The notes beneath the pieces are model-generated. The model made no database searches and had not been told where the DNA came from. It saw nothing but the letters and a program-made list of their open reading frames with translations. From Bacteriovoracaceae bacterium (GTDB taxonomy: Bacteria > Bdellovibrionota > Bacteriovoracia > Bacteriovoracales > Bacteriovoracaceae), in contig JAEUWD010000021.1 in the NCBI GenBank assembly GCA_016786485.1, positions 1-63,418 of the forward strand: a stretch of 63,418 nucleotides of DNA, in the 5' to 3' direction. This document shows, piece after piece, positions 25,532 to 34,800 of the stretch. Made by a program: the position numbers and the translations under genes. Every line of letters begins with the position of its first letter. The stretch's first letter is position 1.

Positions 25532-27238
25532 TTATATACTTACTGTTTGAGAAGAGCTTTTATTCACATAATATTCCATTAAAAGTTTTCCTACGAAATA
25601 AGCAGCATAAATGGTAGCCGCAATACCGATTAGTAATGTCACCGCAAAACCTCGGATCGGACCTGTTCCAAAATTAATCAAACAAAAACCAGCAACCGCG
25701 GTAGTTAAGTTGCCATCGATAATCGCCCAAAAGGCTTTATCAAAACCAGCCTCGACAGCGGCAAACTTCGATTTACCTTCGGCCAGCTCTTCTTTAATAC
25801 GTTCGTTGATAATGATATTAGCATCAACTGCCATACCAACCGTAAGCGCAATACCAGCAATACCAGGAAGCGTTAGCGTTGCACCGATGAGAACTAAACC
25901 GGCCATAATAATTAAAACGTTAACAATTAATGTTGTAACAACAATCACACCTGACACGCGATAGTAGATAAGACAGAAAAGAAAAACTAAAACTGCCCCG
26001 ACGATAGTTCCAAACTCTGCCTTGGCGATGGCATCACCACCTAAACTTGGACCAACAACTCGCTGCTCTTGGAATTCCAATTCAACTGGTAAAGCTCCTG
26101 CTCTTAAGACTAGCGAAATATCACGTGCTTGAGTTAAAAGTTCATTATATCCACCGCGACCCAATGTAATGCTGGCACTTCCCCCACCAATACGATCTTG
26201 TATAACTGGAGCGGTGTAGACATTATCGTCCAGAACAACTGCCATACGGCGACCAACATTTTTACCAGTCAATTCTTCGAATTTTTTTGTTCCAAGTGAT
26301 TTAAAAGTAATCGCAACATAGGGACGATTTTCTTGTTGATCAATTCTAACACCTGCATCTTGTAAATCATCACCCAATAAACCAGGTGAGAGCTCGACCA
26401 GATATGGAATTTGTTGTTCTGGCTCGTTGGATATCTTGTTTGTCACTCTTTCAAATAAAATTTCATGACCTTTCGGTATATCCGTTTTTAAAAATTCATT
26501 TATTTTGCGTGTATATTCAGAAAATCTATCACCTTTTTTATAAACCAAACCGGATTTGGTTGCTTTATCTAACCAAGTGGCCAGCGTTGCATCTGAAATT
26601 TCATCATTGACCATTTTAAATTCAAGCTTGGCAGTTTTACCGATCAGACCTTTGGCACGCTCAATATCGGCCACACCTGGCAACTGGATGACAACTCGAT
26701 CTTTGCCCATCGATACAATCTCAGGCTCGGTTACACCAAATTCATCAATCCGATTTCGAATAACTTCAATGGATTTTGTAATAGAATTGGCCTCAATATC
26801 AGTTTTAAAATTTTTATGAAGACCGTAACTTAACTCAGTTCCCTTTTCATTAACGATACGAACTGGGTAACTAAAAAATTCTTTAATTTTCTCTTTCGCT
26901 TTCTCTACATCACCAGCATCTTTAACCACGATCGAATGATGAGGATCTGAAATATTGTCGACTTCTAAAATACCAATTTCTGATGGCATATTATTCTCAT
27001 TCAAATGGCGGACAATTTGATCAGCGTAATTTTTAATTTCGTCACGATAAACTTTATTAAAATCAACCCCCATCACCATGTAGAGTCCCCCTTGCAAATC
27101 GAGCCCCATGCTCATTTTAGATTTGAACGGGAAATAGCTATCCTCTTTGATATTCGTAAATGTTGGGAGAATAATCAGTGCACACAAGATGACGATGGAA
27201 AAGAGAATCGCAAAGCGTAAGCCGAAATTTTTCTGCAT
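25532..27238 (-). CDS. secD: Protein translocase subunit SecD
   Basis: 568 residues. The partner of SecF. After the first membrane helix comes SMGLDLQGGLYMVMGVD, then the large periplasmic P1 domain, GRRMAVVLDDNVYTAPVIQDRIGGG, and membrane helices 2-6 with GTIVGAVLVFLFCLIYYR and GMAVDANIIINERIKEEL. The Shine-Dalgarno AAGAAGG precedes the ATG. It lies between secF and tatA in the same direction. Confidence 0.97.
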   Translation of the reverse strand: MQKNFGLRFAILFSIVILCALIILPTFTNIKEDSYFPFKSKMSMGLDLQGGLYMVMGVDFNKVYRDEIKNYADQIVRHLNENNMPSEIGILEVDNISDPHHSIVVKDAGDVEKAKEKIKEFFSYPVRIVNEKGTELSYGLHKNFKTDIEANSITKSIEVIRNRIDEFGVTEPEIVSMGKDRVVIQLPGVADIERAKGLIGKTAKLEFKMVNDEISDATLATWLDKATKSGLVYKKGDRFSEYTRKINEFLKTDIPKGHEILFERVTNKISNEPEQQIPYLVELSPGLLGDDLQDAGVRIDQQENRPYVAITFKSLGTKKFEELTGKNVGRRMAVVLDDNVYTAPVIQDRIGGGSASITLGRGGYNELLTQARDISLVLRAGALPVELEFQEQRVVGPSLGGDAIAKAEFGTIVGAVLVFLFCLIYYRVSGVIVVTTLIVNVLIIMAGLVLIGATLTLPGIAGIALTVGMAVDANIIINERIKEELAEGKSKFAAVEAGFDKAFWAIIDGNLTTAVAGFCLINFGTGPIRGFAVTLLIGIAATIYAAYFVGKLLMEYYVNKSSSQTVSI

Positions 27239-27308
27239 ATTTACCTTCTTCTAAGTTTAAAGACTGTTATAGATTTTAGGGTAAGAAATGGAACTTGTCT
27301 AAAAAACT

Positions 27309-27539
27309 CTAAACGTTTTTTGAATTTTCGTCGGAATCAGTCGGTTTTTGAGCAATGGACTTGGTTTCATCTTGATTCGACTCAGCATTCATTTGCTCAG
27401 TAAAATCACGAGTGGCCTTTTGAAATTCCTTAAGACTTTTACCTAAACTCTTGGCCAGCTCAGGTAATTTCTTAGGACCAATGAAAAGTAGAGCAATAAA
27501 AAGAATAATAATCACTTCACCAAAACCTAATCCAAACAT
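27309..27539 (-). CDS. tatA: Twin-arginine translocase pore subunit TatA
   Basis: 76 residues. A short N-terminal membrane helix (about 3-20), the FIGPKKLPELAKSLGKSLKEF hinge and amphipathic helix, and a charged soluble tail are the TatA pattern. TatA oligomers form the Tat pathway that exports folded proteins. The Shine-Dalgarno AAAGGAG is strong. No tatB or tatC is nearby; the gene sits alone between secD and yajC. Confidence 0.93.
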   Translation of the reverse strand: MFGLGFGEVIIILFIALLFIGPKKLPELAKSLGKSLKEFQKATRDFTEQMNAESNQDETKSIAQKPTDSDENSKNV

Positions 27540-27568
27540 GATGACTCCTTTTTATTGCTCCGCTTAAT

Positions 27569-27940
27569 TTATGCAGTTTTTGTTATATCTTTCTTTTCAG
27601 CTAGCAAGCTATTAGCTAAGCCACCAACTTGTGATCTTAAAACCTTCATTTTCACGCCTTCTGATACTTCTAGCGTTACGACTTTTTCTGTCATTCCGTA
27701 GATAGTGCCTAAAATCCCAGCTTTAGTGAAAACCTCATCACCTTTTTGAAGTGCTTTCAGCATGGTTTGCTCTTGATCAAATTTCTTCTTCTGAGGACGA
27801 ATCATCAAAAAGTAGAAAACGAAGAAAATAAGCACGAAAGGCAATAATGAAGTCAAAGTCGATGGTTGAGCAGCTGTCGTTGTAACAGCTTCATCGGCCA
27901 TTAAATTTCCAATTAAAAATAGCAACATAAGGTTCTCCAA
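27569..27940 (-). CDS. yajC: Sec translocon accessory protein YajC
   Basis: 123 residues. One membrane helix (about 28-46, LLPFVLIFFVFYFLMI) followed by RPQKKK and a soluble beta domain with GDEVFTKAGILGTIYGM, as in YajC. It binds SecDF. The N-terminus is slightly longer than in E. coli, with MADEAVTTTAAQPST before the helix. A GGAG Shine-Dalgarno is present; it lies 15 bases after tgt. Confidence 0.95.
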   Translation of the reverse strand: MENLMLLFLIGNLMADEAVTTTAAQPSTLTSLLPFVLIFFVFYFLMIRPQKKKFDQEQTMLKALQKGDEVFTKAGILGTIYGMTEKVVTLEVSEGVKMKVLRSQVGGLANSLLAEKKDITKTA

Positions 27941-27955
27941 TTCAGTATTTTAAAA

Positions 27956-29065
27956 TTAAACTTGTACTGTGTAGTGGTTATAAAATGTCTGGTAATATTC
28001 GTCAAACCGATTCTCAAGAATCGCCGCTCTCGCGTCACGCGTTAATTTTAAATAAAAATGCAAATTATGATAAGTGATGAGTTGACCAGCAGTATACTCT
28101 CCCACCAGGAATAAGTGACGAATGTAGCTACGGCTATAACGTTTACAAACACGGCACTCACAATTTGGATCGGGTGGTGATTGATCTAATCGAAATTTTT
28201 CATTTTTAATATTAATAGGACCTAAGGAAGTTAAGAATTGGCCGTTACGAGCATTTCGAGTGGGAAGCACACAATCAAACATATCCAAACCAGCACGAAT
28301 ACCATTGAGAATATCCAGTGGCTTTCCTACTCCCATCAAATAACGTGGTTTATCTGCTGGCATCGATGGGACAAACTCATTCAAGAAAGAGACCATTTCT
28401 TCATTTTTTTCACCCACGGATAACCCGCCAAGGGCATAACCACCAAAACCGTTCATTTCTACTAAACGTTCCAAACATTCGCGACGCAAATCAAGGTGTA
28501 ACCCACCCTGAACAATGCCAAAGAGCACCTGATGAGATTTGAGATTTACATCGAGACATCTTTTGGCCCAACGAAGCGTTAACTCCATACTCTCACGCAG
28601 TCTTTCAGGACTCGCAGGAAGGGCCGGACACTCATCAAACATCATGACAATATCGCTACCTAAAGCGCGCTGAATTTCCATCGATTTTTCAGGTGATAGT
28701 AGATGCAAAGAACCATCAATATGTGAACGAAAAGTCACACCTTCTTCGGTGACTTTATTGAGATCCGAAAGTGAAAAAACTTGGTAACCACCCGAGTCGG
28801 TTAAGAATGGTTTTTTCCAAGTGGTAAAACCATGGAGACCGCCCATTTGTTCCACTAACTCGTGACCTGGCCTCAGGTACATATGATAAGTATTGGCCAA
28901 AATAATTTGAGCTCCGAGTGATTCTAAATCTTCTGTGGTCATGGCCTTCACCGCGCCCCGGGTTCCCACTGGCATAAAAATCGGCGTTTCAATCACACCA
29001 TTTTCAGTTTGAATCAATCCCGCACGGGCCTCGCCAGATTTTGCTTGTAGGGTAAAATAACTCAT
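27956..29065 (-). CDS. tgt: tRNA-guanine transglycosylase
   Basis: 369 residues. Tgt exchanges guanine 34 for preQ1 in tRNAs Asp, Asn, His and Tyr, a step in queuosine synthesis. Marks: ETPIFMPVGTRGAVKAM, the nucleophile Asp in FLTDSGGYQVFSLS, SDIVMMFDEC, GIVQGGLHLDLR and the zinc ligands CECRVCKRYSRSYIRHL. It starts 2 bases after queA and shares the operon with yajC, tatA and secDF. Confidence 0.98.
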   Translation of the reverse strand: MSYFTLQAKSGEARAGLIQTENGVIETPIFMPVGTRGAVKAMTTEDLESLGAQIILANTYHMYLRPGHELVEQMGGLHGFTTWKKPFLTDSGGYQVFSLSDLNKVTEEGVTFRSHIDGSLHLLSPEKSMEIQRALGSDIVMMFDECPALPASPERLRESMELTLRWAKRCLDVNLKSHQVLFGIVQGGLHLDLRRECLERLVEMNGFGGYALGGLSVGEKNEEMVSFLNEFVPSMPADKPRYLMGVGKPLDILNGIRAGLDMFDCVLPTRNARNGQFLTSLGPINIKNEKFRLDQSPPDPNCECRVCKRYSRSYIRHLFLVGEYTAGQLITYHNLHFYLKLTRDARAAILENRFDEYYQTFYNHYTVQV

Positions 29066-29067
29066 AA

Positions 29068-30120
29068 CTACCTTAAAATGAGCATCGCATCTCCATAGGA
29101 GAAAAAGCGATATTTATGTTCGATGGCCAATTGATAAAGTTCTAATGTTTTTTGACGTCCAATCAGTGAACTTACCAGCATCAGCAGCGACGAACCTGGA
29201 AGATGAAAATTGGTGATCAAACCTTGAATCGACTTCACTTCTTTTCCAGGATGGAGAAAAATTTGGGTACTACCATTTTCCGGAACGACAAAAGTTCCAT
29301 TTTCATAGCAACTCTCAAGCACTCTGAGCGACGTCGTGCCAACGGCAATCAGGTTTTTCTGCTGAATTTTTTGTAGATTTTCAGTATCGATGGCAAATGA
29401 TTCCGAATGCATTTTATGTTCTAAAATATTTTGTGTTTTGACTGGCTGAAAAGTTCCCATGCCCACGTGCAAAGTCACAAAAGCTTTTTTAATTCCTTGG
29501 CTTTCAAGTTTGTTGAATAAATCTTGAGTGAAGTGTAAACCCGCGGTAGGAGCAGCGACCGAGCCTAATTCTTTAGCATAAATAGTTTGATAATCTTCAC
29601 GATCTTTTTCATCCGCGATACCGTTTCGAATGTAAGGCGGAATCGGAATTTGGGCTTTGTCATTTAAAAAATTTAAAAAGGCTTCCCTTTCACAATCGAA
29701 CTTCACACGAAATGTTCCATCGGGTGTGACTTCAGAAATCTGGGCCTTCATATCCCCAAAAAAGAACTCATCGCCCACTTGTTTTTTGCCACCAGAACCA
29801 ATCATCACCGGATACGTATTTTGAGCATCGGCCATAAGTGAAAGGATAAAAAACTCGGCCTTGCCACCGGTTGATTTCTGACCAAAAAGACGACAAGGGA
29901 AGACTTTGGACTGATTCATCACTAAGGTGGAATTTTGAGGGAGATAATCCCCTAGATTTCGAAAGCTAGTATGAGCAATTTCACCCGTTTGAGCGTTATA
30001 AACCATAAGTTTACTCCCATCACGGCCGGCCACAGGGCGATCAGCGATCAGTTCCGTTGGGAGGTCGAAAAGGTACGAACTCAGGTTAAAATCTAAATTT
30101 TTTTCTATGTGTCTTGTCAT
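29068..30120 (-). CDS. queA: S-adenosylmethionine:tRNA ribosyltransferase-isomerase
   Basis: 350 residues from the ATG at 30120; an in-frame ATG at 30138 is the other choice, and neither has a Shine-Dalgarno. QueA moves the ribosyl group of SAM to preQ1 in tRNA, making epoxyqueuosine. Marks: SYLFDLPTELIADRPVAGRD, a VMNQSKVFPCRLFG segment, SVAAPTAGLHFT and LHPGKEVKSIQGLITNFHLPGSSLLMLVS. First gene of the operon that continues into tgt, yajC, tatA and secDF. Confidence 0.96.
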   Translation of the reverse strand: MTRHIEKNLDFNLSSYLFDLPTELIADRPVAGRDGSKLMVYNAQTGEIAHTSFRNLGDYLPQNSTLVMNQSKVFPCRLFGQKSTGGKAEFFILSLMADAQNTYPVMIGSGGKKQVGDEFFFGDMKAQISEVTPDGTFRVKFDCEREAFLNFLNDKAQIPIPPYIRNGIADEKDREDYQTIYAKELGSVAAPTAGLHFTQDLFNKLESQGIKKAFVTLHVGMGTFQPVKTQNILEHKMHSESFAIDTENLQKIQQKNLIAVGTTSLRVLESCYENGTFVVPENGSTQIFLHPGKEVKSIQGLITNFHLPGSSLLMLVSSLIGRQKTLELYQLAIEHKYRFFSYGDAMLILR

Positions 30121-30167
30121 TGACCAGGGGTGTAACATAAAATAAACGATGTGTCAGGAGGTTCACG

Positions 30168-30458
30168 ATGAACTCGATATTTCTACTCATTTTAAGCTTT
30201 TATGCCTATGCCGACTTAGAAATCGATCAAAAATTACATGAAGAAATGCAGTTTTTAGAACAAGAAGAAGAACTTAATGAAATATCTTTAACAGGACCAG
30301 CAGCTGTTTTAAAGCCTACGCAACCTCAAGAAGAAATCCTTGATTTGGAAAAACAATATCTAAGCGATGAAGTGGGTTCAACTTTGGCCGCACCTAAACG
30401 TCGCCGCCAAGCCGAGGAGACACCAGAATCAAGTATTATGGACGGTCCCAGTCTCTGA
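30168..30458 (+). CDS. Small secreted acidic hypothetical protein
   Basis: 96 residues. A short signal peptide (1-15, ending AYA) is followed by a strongly acidic region (30-60, many Glu) and a basic patch (KRRR) near the C-terminus. No family recognised. A near-ideal Shine-Dalgarno (AGGAGG) precedes the ATG, which favours a real gene. The last 30 bases overlap the convergent gene for the ParA partner. Confidence 0.65.
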   Translation: MNSIFLLILSFYAYADLEIDQKLHEEMQFLEQEEELNEISLTGPAAVLKPTQPQEEILDLEKQYLSDEVGSTLAAPKRRRQAEETPESSIMDGPSL

Positions 30459-30740
30459 TTCGGTCGCTCCTGACTGAAATCCCCCTAGCCACGCTTCCAC
30501 CTGATCCATAAGCCCATCAATAAATTGCATCACGGCTTGAAACATTGGATAAGTCTGAATGCTTTCAATTAAGGTTTGAAGAATCTGTAGCAGTGTCGCG
30601 AAAGTTTCTTCGAGGTTGAATTTTTTTACCACAAAATCGATGAGACTTTTCACTTCTTCCACCACATTCGTTTTTTCATCTACCATATAAAGTGGGTTCT
30701 TTTTCTTAGCTGTTTTTTTTCTGGTTTTTTTCTCGGTCAT
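30429..30740 (-). CDS. Small protein with basic N-terminus coupled to a ParA-like ATPase
   Basis: 103 residues, not recognised. The first 15 residues are almost all Lys, Arg and Thr. They are followed by two hydrophobic helical stretches (about 27-52 and 55-90, LIDFVVKKF and LLQILQTLIESI) and a polar tail. The start overlaps the parA-like stop by 4 bases, so the two are made together. Partners that stimulate ParA/MinD ATPases often use a short basic N-terminal peptide, so a role as ParA activator or cargo adaptor is a fair guess. It overlaps the opposite-strand gene by 30 bases. Confidence 0.7.
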   Translation of the reverse strand: MTEKKTRKKTAKKKNPLYMVDEKTNVVEEVKSLIDFVVKKFNLEETFATLLQILQTLIESIQTYPMFQAVMQFIDGLMDQVEAWLGGFQSGATESETGTVHNT

Positions 30741-31594
30741 ACAAGCTCCTGTTCAATATGTTGGGCCATACTCAGAAATTGTTCCTGTAATGGACGATAG
30801 TCTTTGGCTTGATAATCAAAAACACTTTTTTTCTGAGAAGATGATTTCACCAATTGCACGCGATTACCAAATTCTGCAAAAACTTTGCCCTGTAAATCTT
30901 GGCGTATGAGATCAAAATCTCCCACCGTTTGTTTACGACGATTATCCACTAAATTTGGGATATAACCCAAAATTTTTGGTGAGGTCGTAATTCCCATTTC
31001 TTCAATATCTCCGAGCACATTATGGAAATGTGAGAGACCTTTTTGTGAGAATTGATCCGGTTGAAATGGCACTAATAATCCATCGGTCGCGCATAGAATA
31101 TTCACCACCACTAAGCCCAGCGTCGGTGGGCCATCGATCAGAATGAAATCATACTGACTCTTAAGTGAACTTTTCTCAATCAGCTTTTTGAGAATGAGTT
31201 GTCTCGGAGCAACCACTCCGGCCACACTTAATTCGAAACCTGAAAGCTCTTGTCCGGCAGGTAAAATATCGATAGAAACTTTTTGAAATTTTTTTGTGAC
31301 AATCACTTCATCCACAATAACTGGCGTATGCAGTGGCTTCAAATCTTTTAAGGAATTAATCAGCAAATGGTAAATATGAAAATCCAGTTCATTGCTATCA
31401 ACACCAAAGAGCAAACTTAAATTGGCCTGAGGATCCATATCGATACATAAAACCTTATGACCACGCTCGGCCAATGCCCGTGCCACATTGAAAGTCATCG
31501 TGGTTTTTCCGACTCCACCTTTTTGATTTAAGACAGAAATCACTTTTCCCGTTGAATTTTGTGCAGATGATTTTTTAAAACTGAAATTTAGCAT
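30737..31594 (-). CDS. ParA/Soj-family ATPase without parB
   Basis: 285 residues from the ATG at 31594, preceded by AAGGAG; an in-frame start at 31702 is unlikely. The deviant Walker A motif KGGVGKTT lies about 30 residues in, Walker A' follows in LCIDMDPQANLS, and Walker B is LIDGPPTLG. Such ATPases bind DNA or membrane as dimers and position chromosomes, plasmids, chemoreceptors or protein machines. No parB or parS-like site lies nearby; instead a small basic protein is coupled to the 3' end. Chromosomal Soj is usually beside gidB/parB, so this is more likely an orphan positioning ATPase. Confidence 0.88.
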   Translation of the reverse strand: MLNFSFKKSSAQNSTGKVISVLNQKGGVGKTTMTFNVARALAERGHKVLCIDMDPQANLSLLFGVDSNELDFHIYHLLINSLKDLKPLHTPVIVDEVIVTKKFQKVSIDILPAGQELSGFELSVAGVVAPRQLILKKLIEKSSLKSQYDFILIDGPPTLGLVVVNILCATDGLLVPFQPDQFSQKGLSHFHNVLGDIEEMGITTSPKILGYIPNLVDNRRKQTVGDFDLIRQDLQGKVFAEFGNRVQLVKSSSQKKSVFDYQAKDYRPLQEQFLSMAQHIEQELV

Positions 31595-31873
31595 AAAAAA
31601 CTCCTTGTTTTTTAAGGCCTTAGCACCTTTATAACCTATTAAAATCATTCGGTATATAGTCTTTTGCCTAAAGATTCTGGCAGCTAGCTTTTTTAAACAC
31701 ATCTATTGACCAATAGAACAGCACATATTTCAAGCAGTTAGAAATACTCCACTGAAGGCCTTCTCCGAGTGAGATAATCAGGTATGAACAATTTTTTTTT
31801 AGAATCTCCGTATTCACTATTAAAGAAAACAATAATTTATGTCGAATATGCAGAGGTAGAAGTGTGAGAGAGG

Positions 31874-34800
31874 ATGAATTTGAAGAAAATTTTTAGCCTA
31901 TTAATTCTAAGTTTGGTGGTAGCTTGTTTACCAAAAGAGCAAGACAATGTCTCTTGTCCAGACGGTCAAGTTTTCGATACCGCGTTTAGAAAATGTGTGG
32001 TGGATTCGCTCGCTAGTAATAATCCTCCGATCGTTTTTGGTAATCAAACTTTTAATGCCTTCGTTGAAGCCGCTGCTAACCAATCTGATACCTTTGCATT
32101 TACTATTGGCGCCGCGACTGATGATGATGGTGATTCACTTCAATATATTGTAGTAGTGCCCCCGACTTACGGAACACTTGATAGTTGTATGGACCAAAAT
32201 CCTACCACTACACCAGATCTGACTTGTAACTATATCGGAAATGCAAATTTTGCAGGAACTGATACATTCACGTACAAAGTCAATGACGGAAAAGCGAACT
32301 CTCCGACTAACGCCACAGTTACTATTACCGTAACTGGTAGTAACGATGCTCCCACTTATTCTTATGTGAGTTCTTCTGGAGTAACTAGTGTCACAGGCTT
32401 AGGGACAGTCGGAACACCGTACAATATTGATGTTATTGAAGGTAACACCATGGCACTTTCGATTGCGGTCGATGAAGGTGGCTTCTCTGATGAAAATATT
32501 CAAAGTACTTCAATAACTTCAAATATCACCACTGCCGGAACTTATGGTTTAGTTGGTGCTAATATTGGCTATACTTGGGGTGTTTCAACCGGAACAGCGG
32601 CTGCGCAATTTAATTTTAGTGATGGCACCACTTCAGGCAATGCAAATAATTTAGTTATCTCAATTCCATTTGATAAACGTTTAACTGCCGGAGAAACTCT
32701 GGCCTTCAATATTGTAATTAGCGACGGGCTGACAACATCAACCATGTACTTCACGATTGATGTGAGTGCAGTGGATGATCCGATTGTTTTAGCTGCAGAT
32801 ACAGCAGGAACAACACCGGAAGATACAGCAGCTGCTCCAGTGTTATCAATTACGGCCGCAAGTGACCCTGATAGTGCGGCTTCTGTTATTTATTGTATTG
32901 ATTCAACAGTTCCAGGGGCGGCAGGAACACTTGCTTCGTGTGCCGATGCTGATGTTCCAGGTACTGGGACGGCAGGACTCGATTGTGATTTTACTCCAGC
33001 GGCAGATTTCTGCGGAATTGAAACGTTTACCGTTTACGCTTGTGATATTGCCGATGTGGCTTGTCCTGGCCCAGGTGTTGGTACTTGTACCAGCGCTACT
33101 TCAACCCATACTGTGACTGTGACATGTAATAATACTGATGCGCCGGTGATTACAGCTACCAATATCAACGTTGATACCACCACAGAAAATGTCGCTAAAT
33201 CGATTACCATCAGTAAAATTGAAGATGCGACTGCCACAACCGAAAATATTGAAGTCAGTGACGTGGACATTATTGGTGCGACTCAAAGTTACAAATATAG
33301 AGTTAATTCTGCGAGCTTCTCAGATGGTGGAACACTCACAAATTGTGACATCTTAGATGCTTGGGGTACTGACCTGGCTTGTACATATACTCCTGCCACG
33401 AATTTTGCCGGTACTGAAACTTTTGAAATTGATGTGCAAGATGTGACAGGACTTTCGTCAGCTGGCGGGCCTGTTACCTTAAATATGGTCGTCATTCCGT
33501 TTAATGATGATCCAACAATCGACGCCCAACCGAATGTTTCGGTTAACGAAGGTGTGGTTGATTACAAAATAACACTCGAAATTGATGAAGGCGGCGGAGT
33601 ACCAGAAGATTGTCAAGAATTGCGAGTAGCAGTTGATGTCACCAGTTCAACCAATGCCGCTTTATTGCCTGAAGGAAATATTTCTATTTATGATTACAGT
33701 GGCGCCATTGGCGATACTGCCGACAATACAGTGAAGCCAGGTACACTCATGGCCTTTGGTGATACAACCAATAGTGGCGACGCTGCAGTGAAAGATCTCT
33801 TATTAGAAATTACACCTGTCGCTGGTGAAACAGGAACTGCTACCATTCGTGTTTATCTCGAAGATTCAGATGGAACATGTGGTTTAGGTTATACCGCTAA
33901 AACAGCTGAAAGAACCTTTACTTTCACGGTTAATCCCGTGTCGGCGCTTCATGGTGGCTGGGAAAATCTCAAGGCGATAGGGCCTCTGGTCAATAAATCA
34001 AATACTCAAATTAATTTTGGTGATGGTTATATTCAATTAAACTGGAGTGCTTTCTCAACTTCAGGAGCTTCCGTTAGTGGTTGGTATATCTACCGTGATA
34101 TTGAACCAGATGGTGATGGGCTTGATATCAATGCAGACCCAATTAACTTAGGTAGTCCTGTGGCCACGGGAACTCGCAGCTATACTGACACTGATGATAA
34201 TGCGACTAACGATTTAGTCGAAGGCCAAGTTTACTACTATAAAGTTCGCCCACTCATGAGTAACGGTTTAGTCGCTGAAACAAGTGAATCTTATTCAACC
34301 GTCCGAATGATGTATCCGCCGGCCAACTGGGTTTTTGTTCACCGCTGGGCGGTTAATAAACGCATGTGTCAGATGATGGGTAAAACTCCACTTCCATTAA
34401 AAGATTTTGGTTGTCGCTATAATGGTCCAGGTGCTTATGATGAAGGTGCCGACGTTGATACGACTGATACTTATTATCGTCTACGCAAAGACATGCTAGT
34501 CATGGCTTTTGAAGCTGGTTGTAACTACTCGCCTTCTCCAACCTGTACCGCTAGTGGTTGTATCGGAACAAGTACTCCAGGAGCTACCATAGGTGCAGAT
34601 GTCGTTTACTATAACCGTGATGATACGACTTGCTACTATGATGACCCAGGATTTACCTCAGTTGAAAGTGTTGAGAATGGCGGAAGTAATAATTTTAGTG
34701 CCGCTATCGCATCAGGACTCCTCGATCCAGCACGAATTTATTTACCACCGATAGTGAATCTCTCTAAGGATAGCGCAAATACCATTTGTAATAGTGTCCA

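Noticed and set aside
31784-31867. A 27-codon reading frame before the giant lipoprotein gene as a leader peptide
   Set aside because: There is no Shine-Dalgarno, no promoter near it, and the codons look random.
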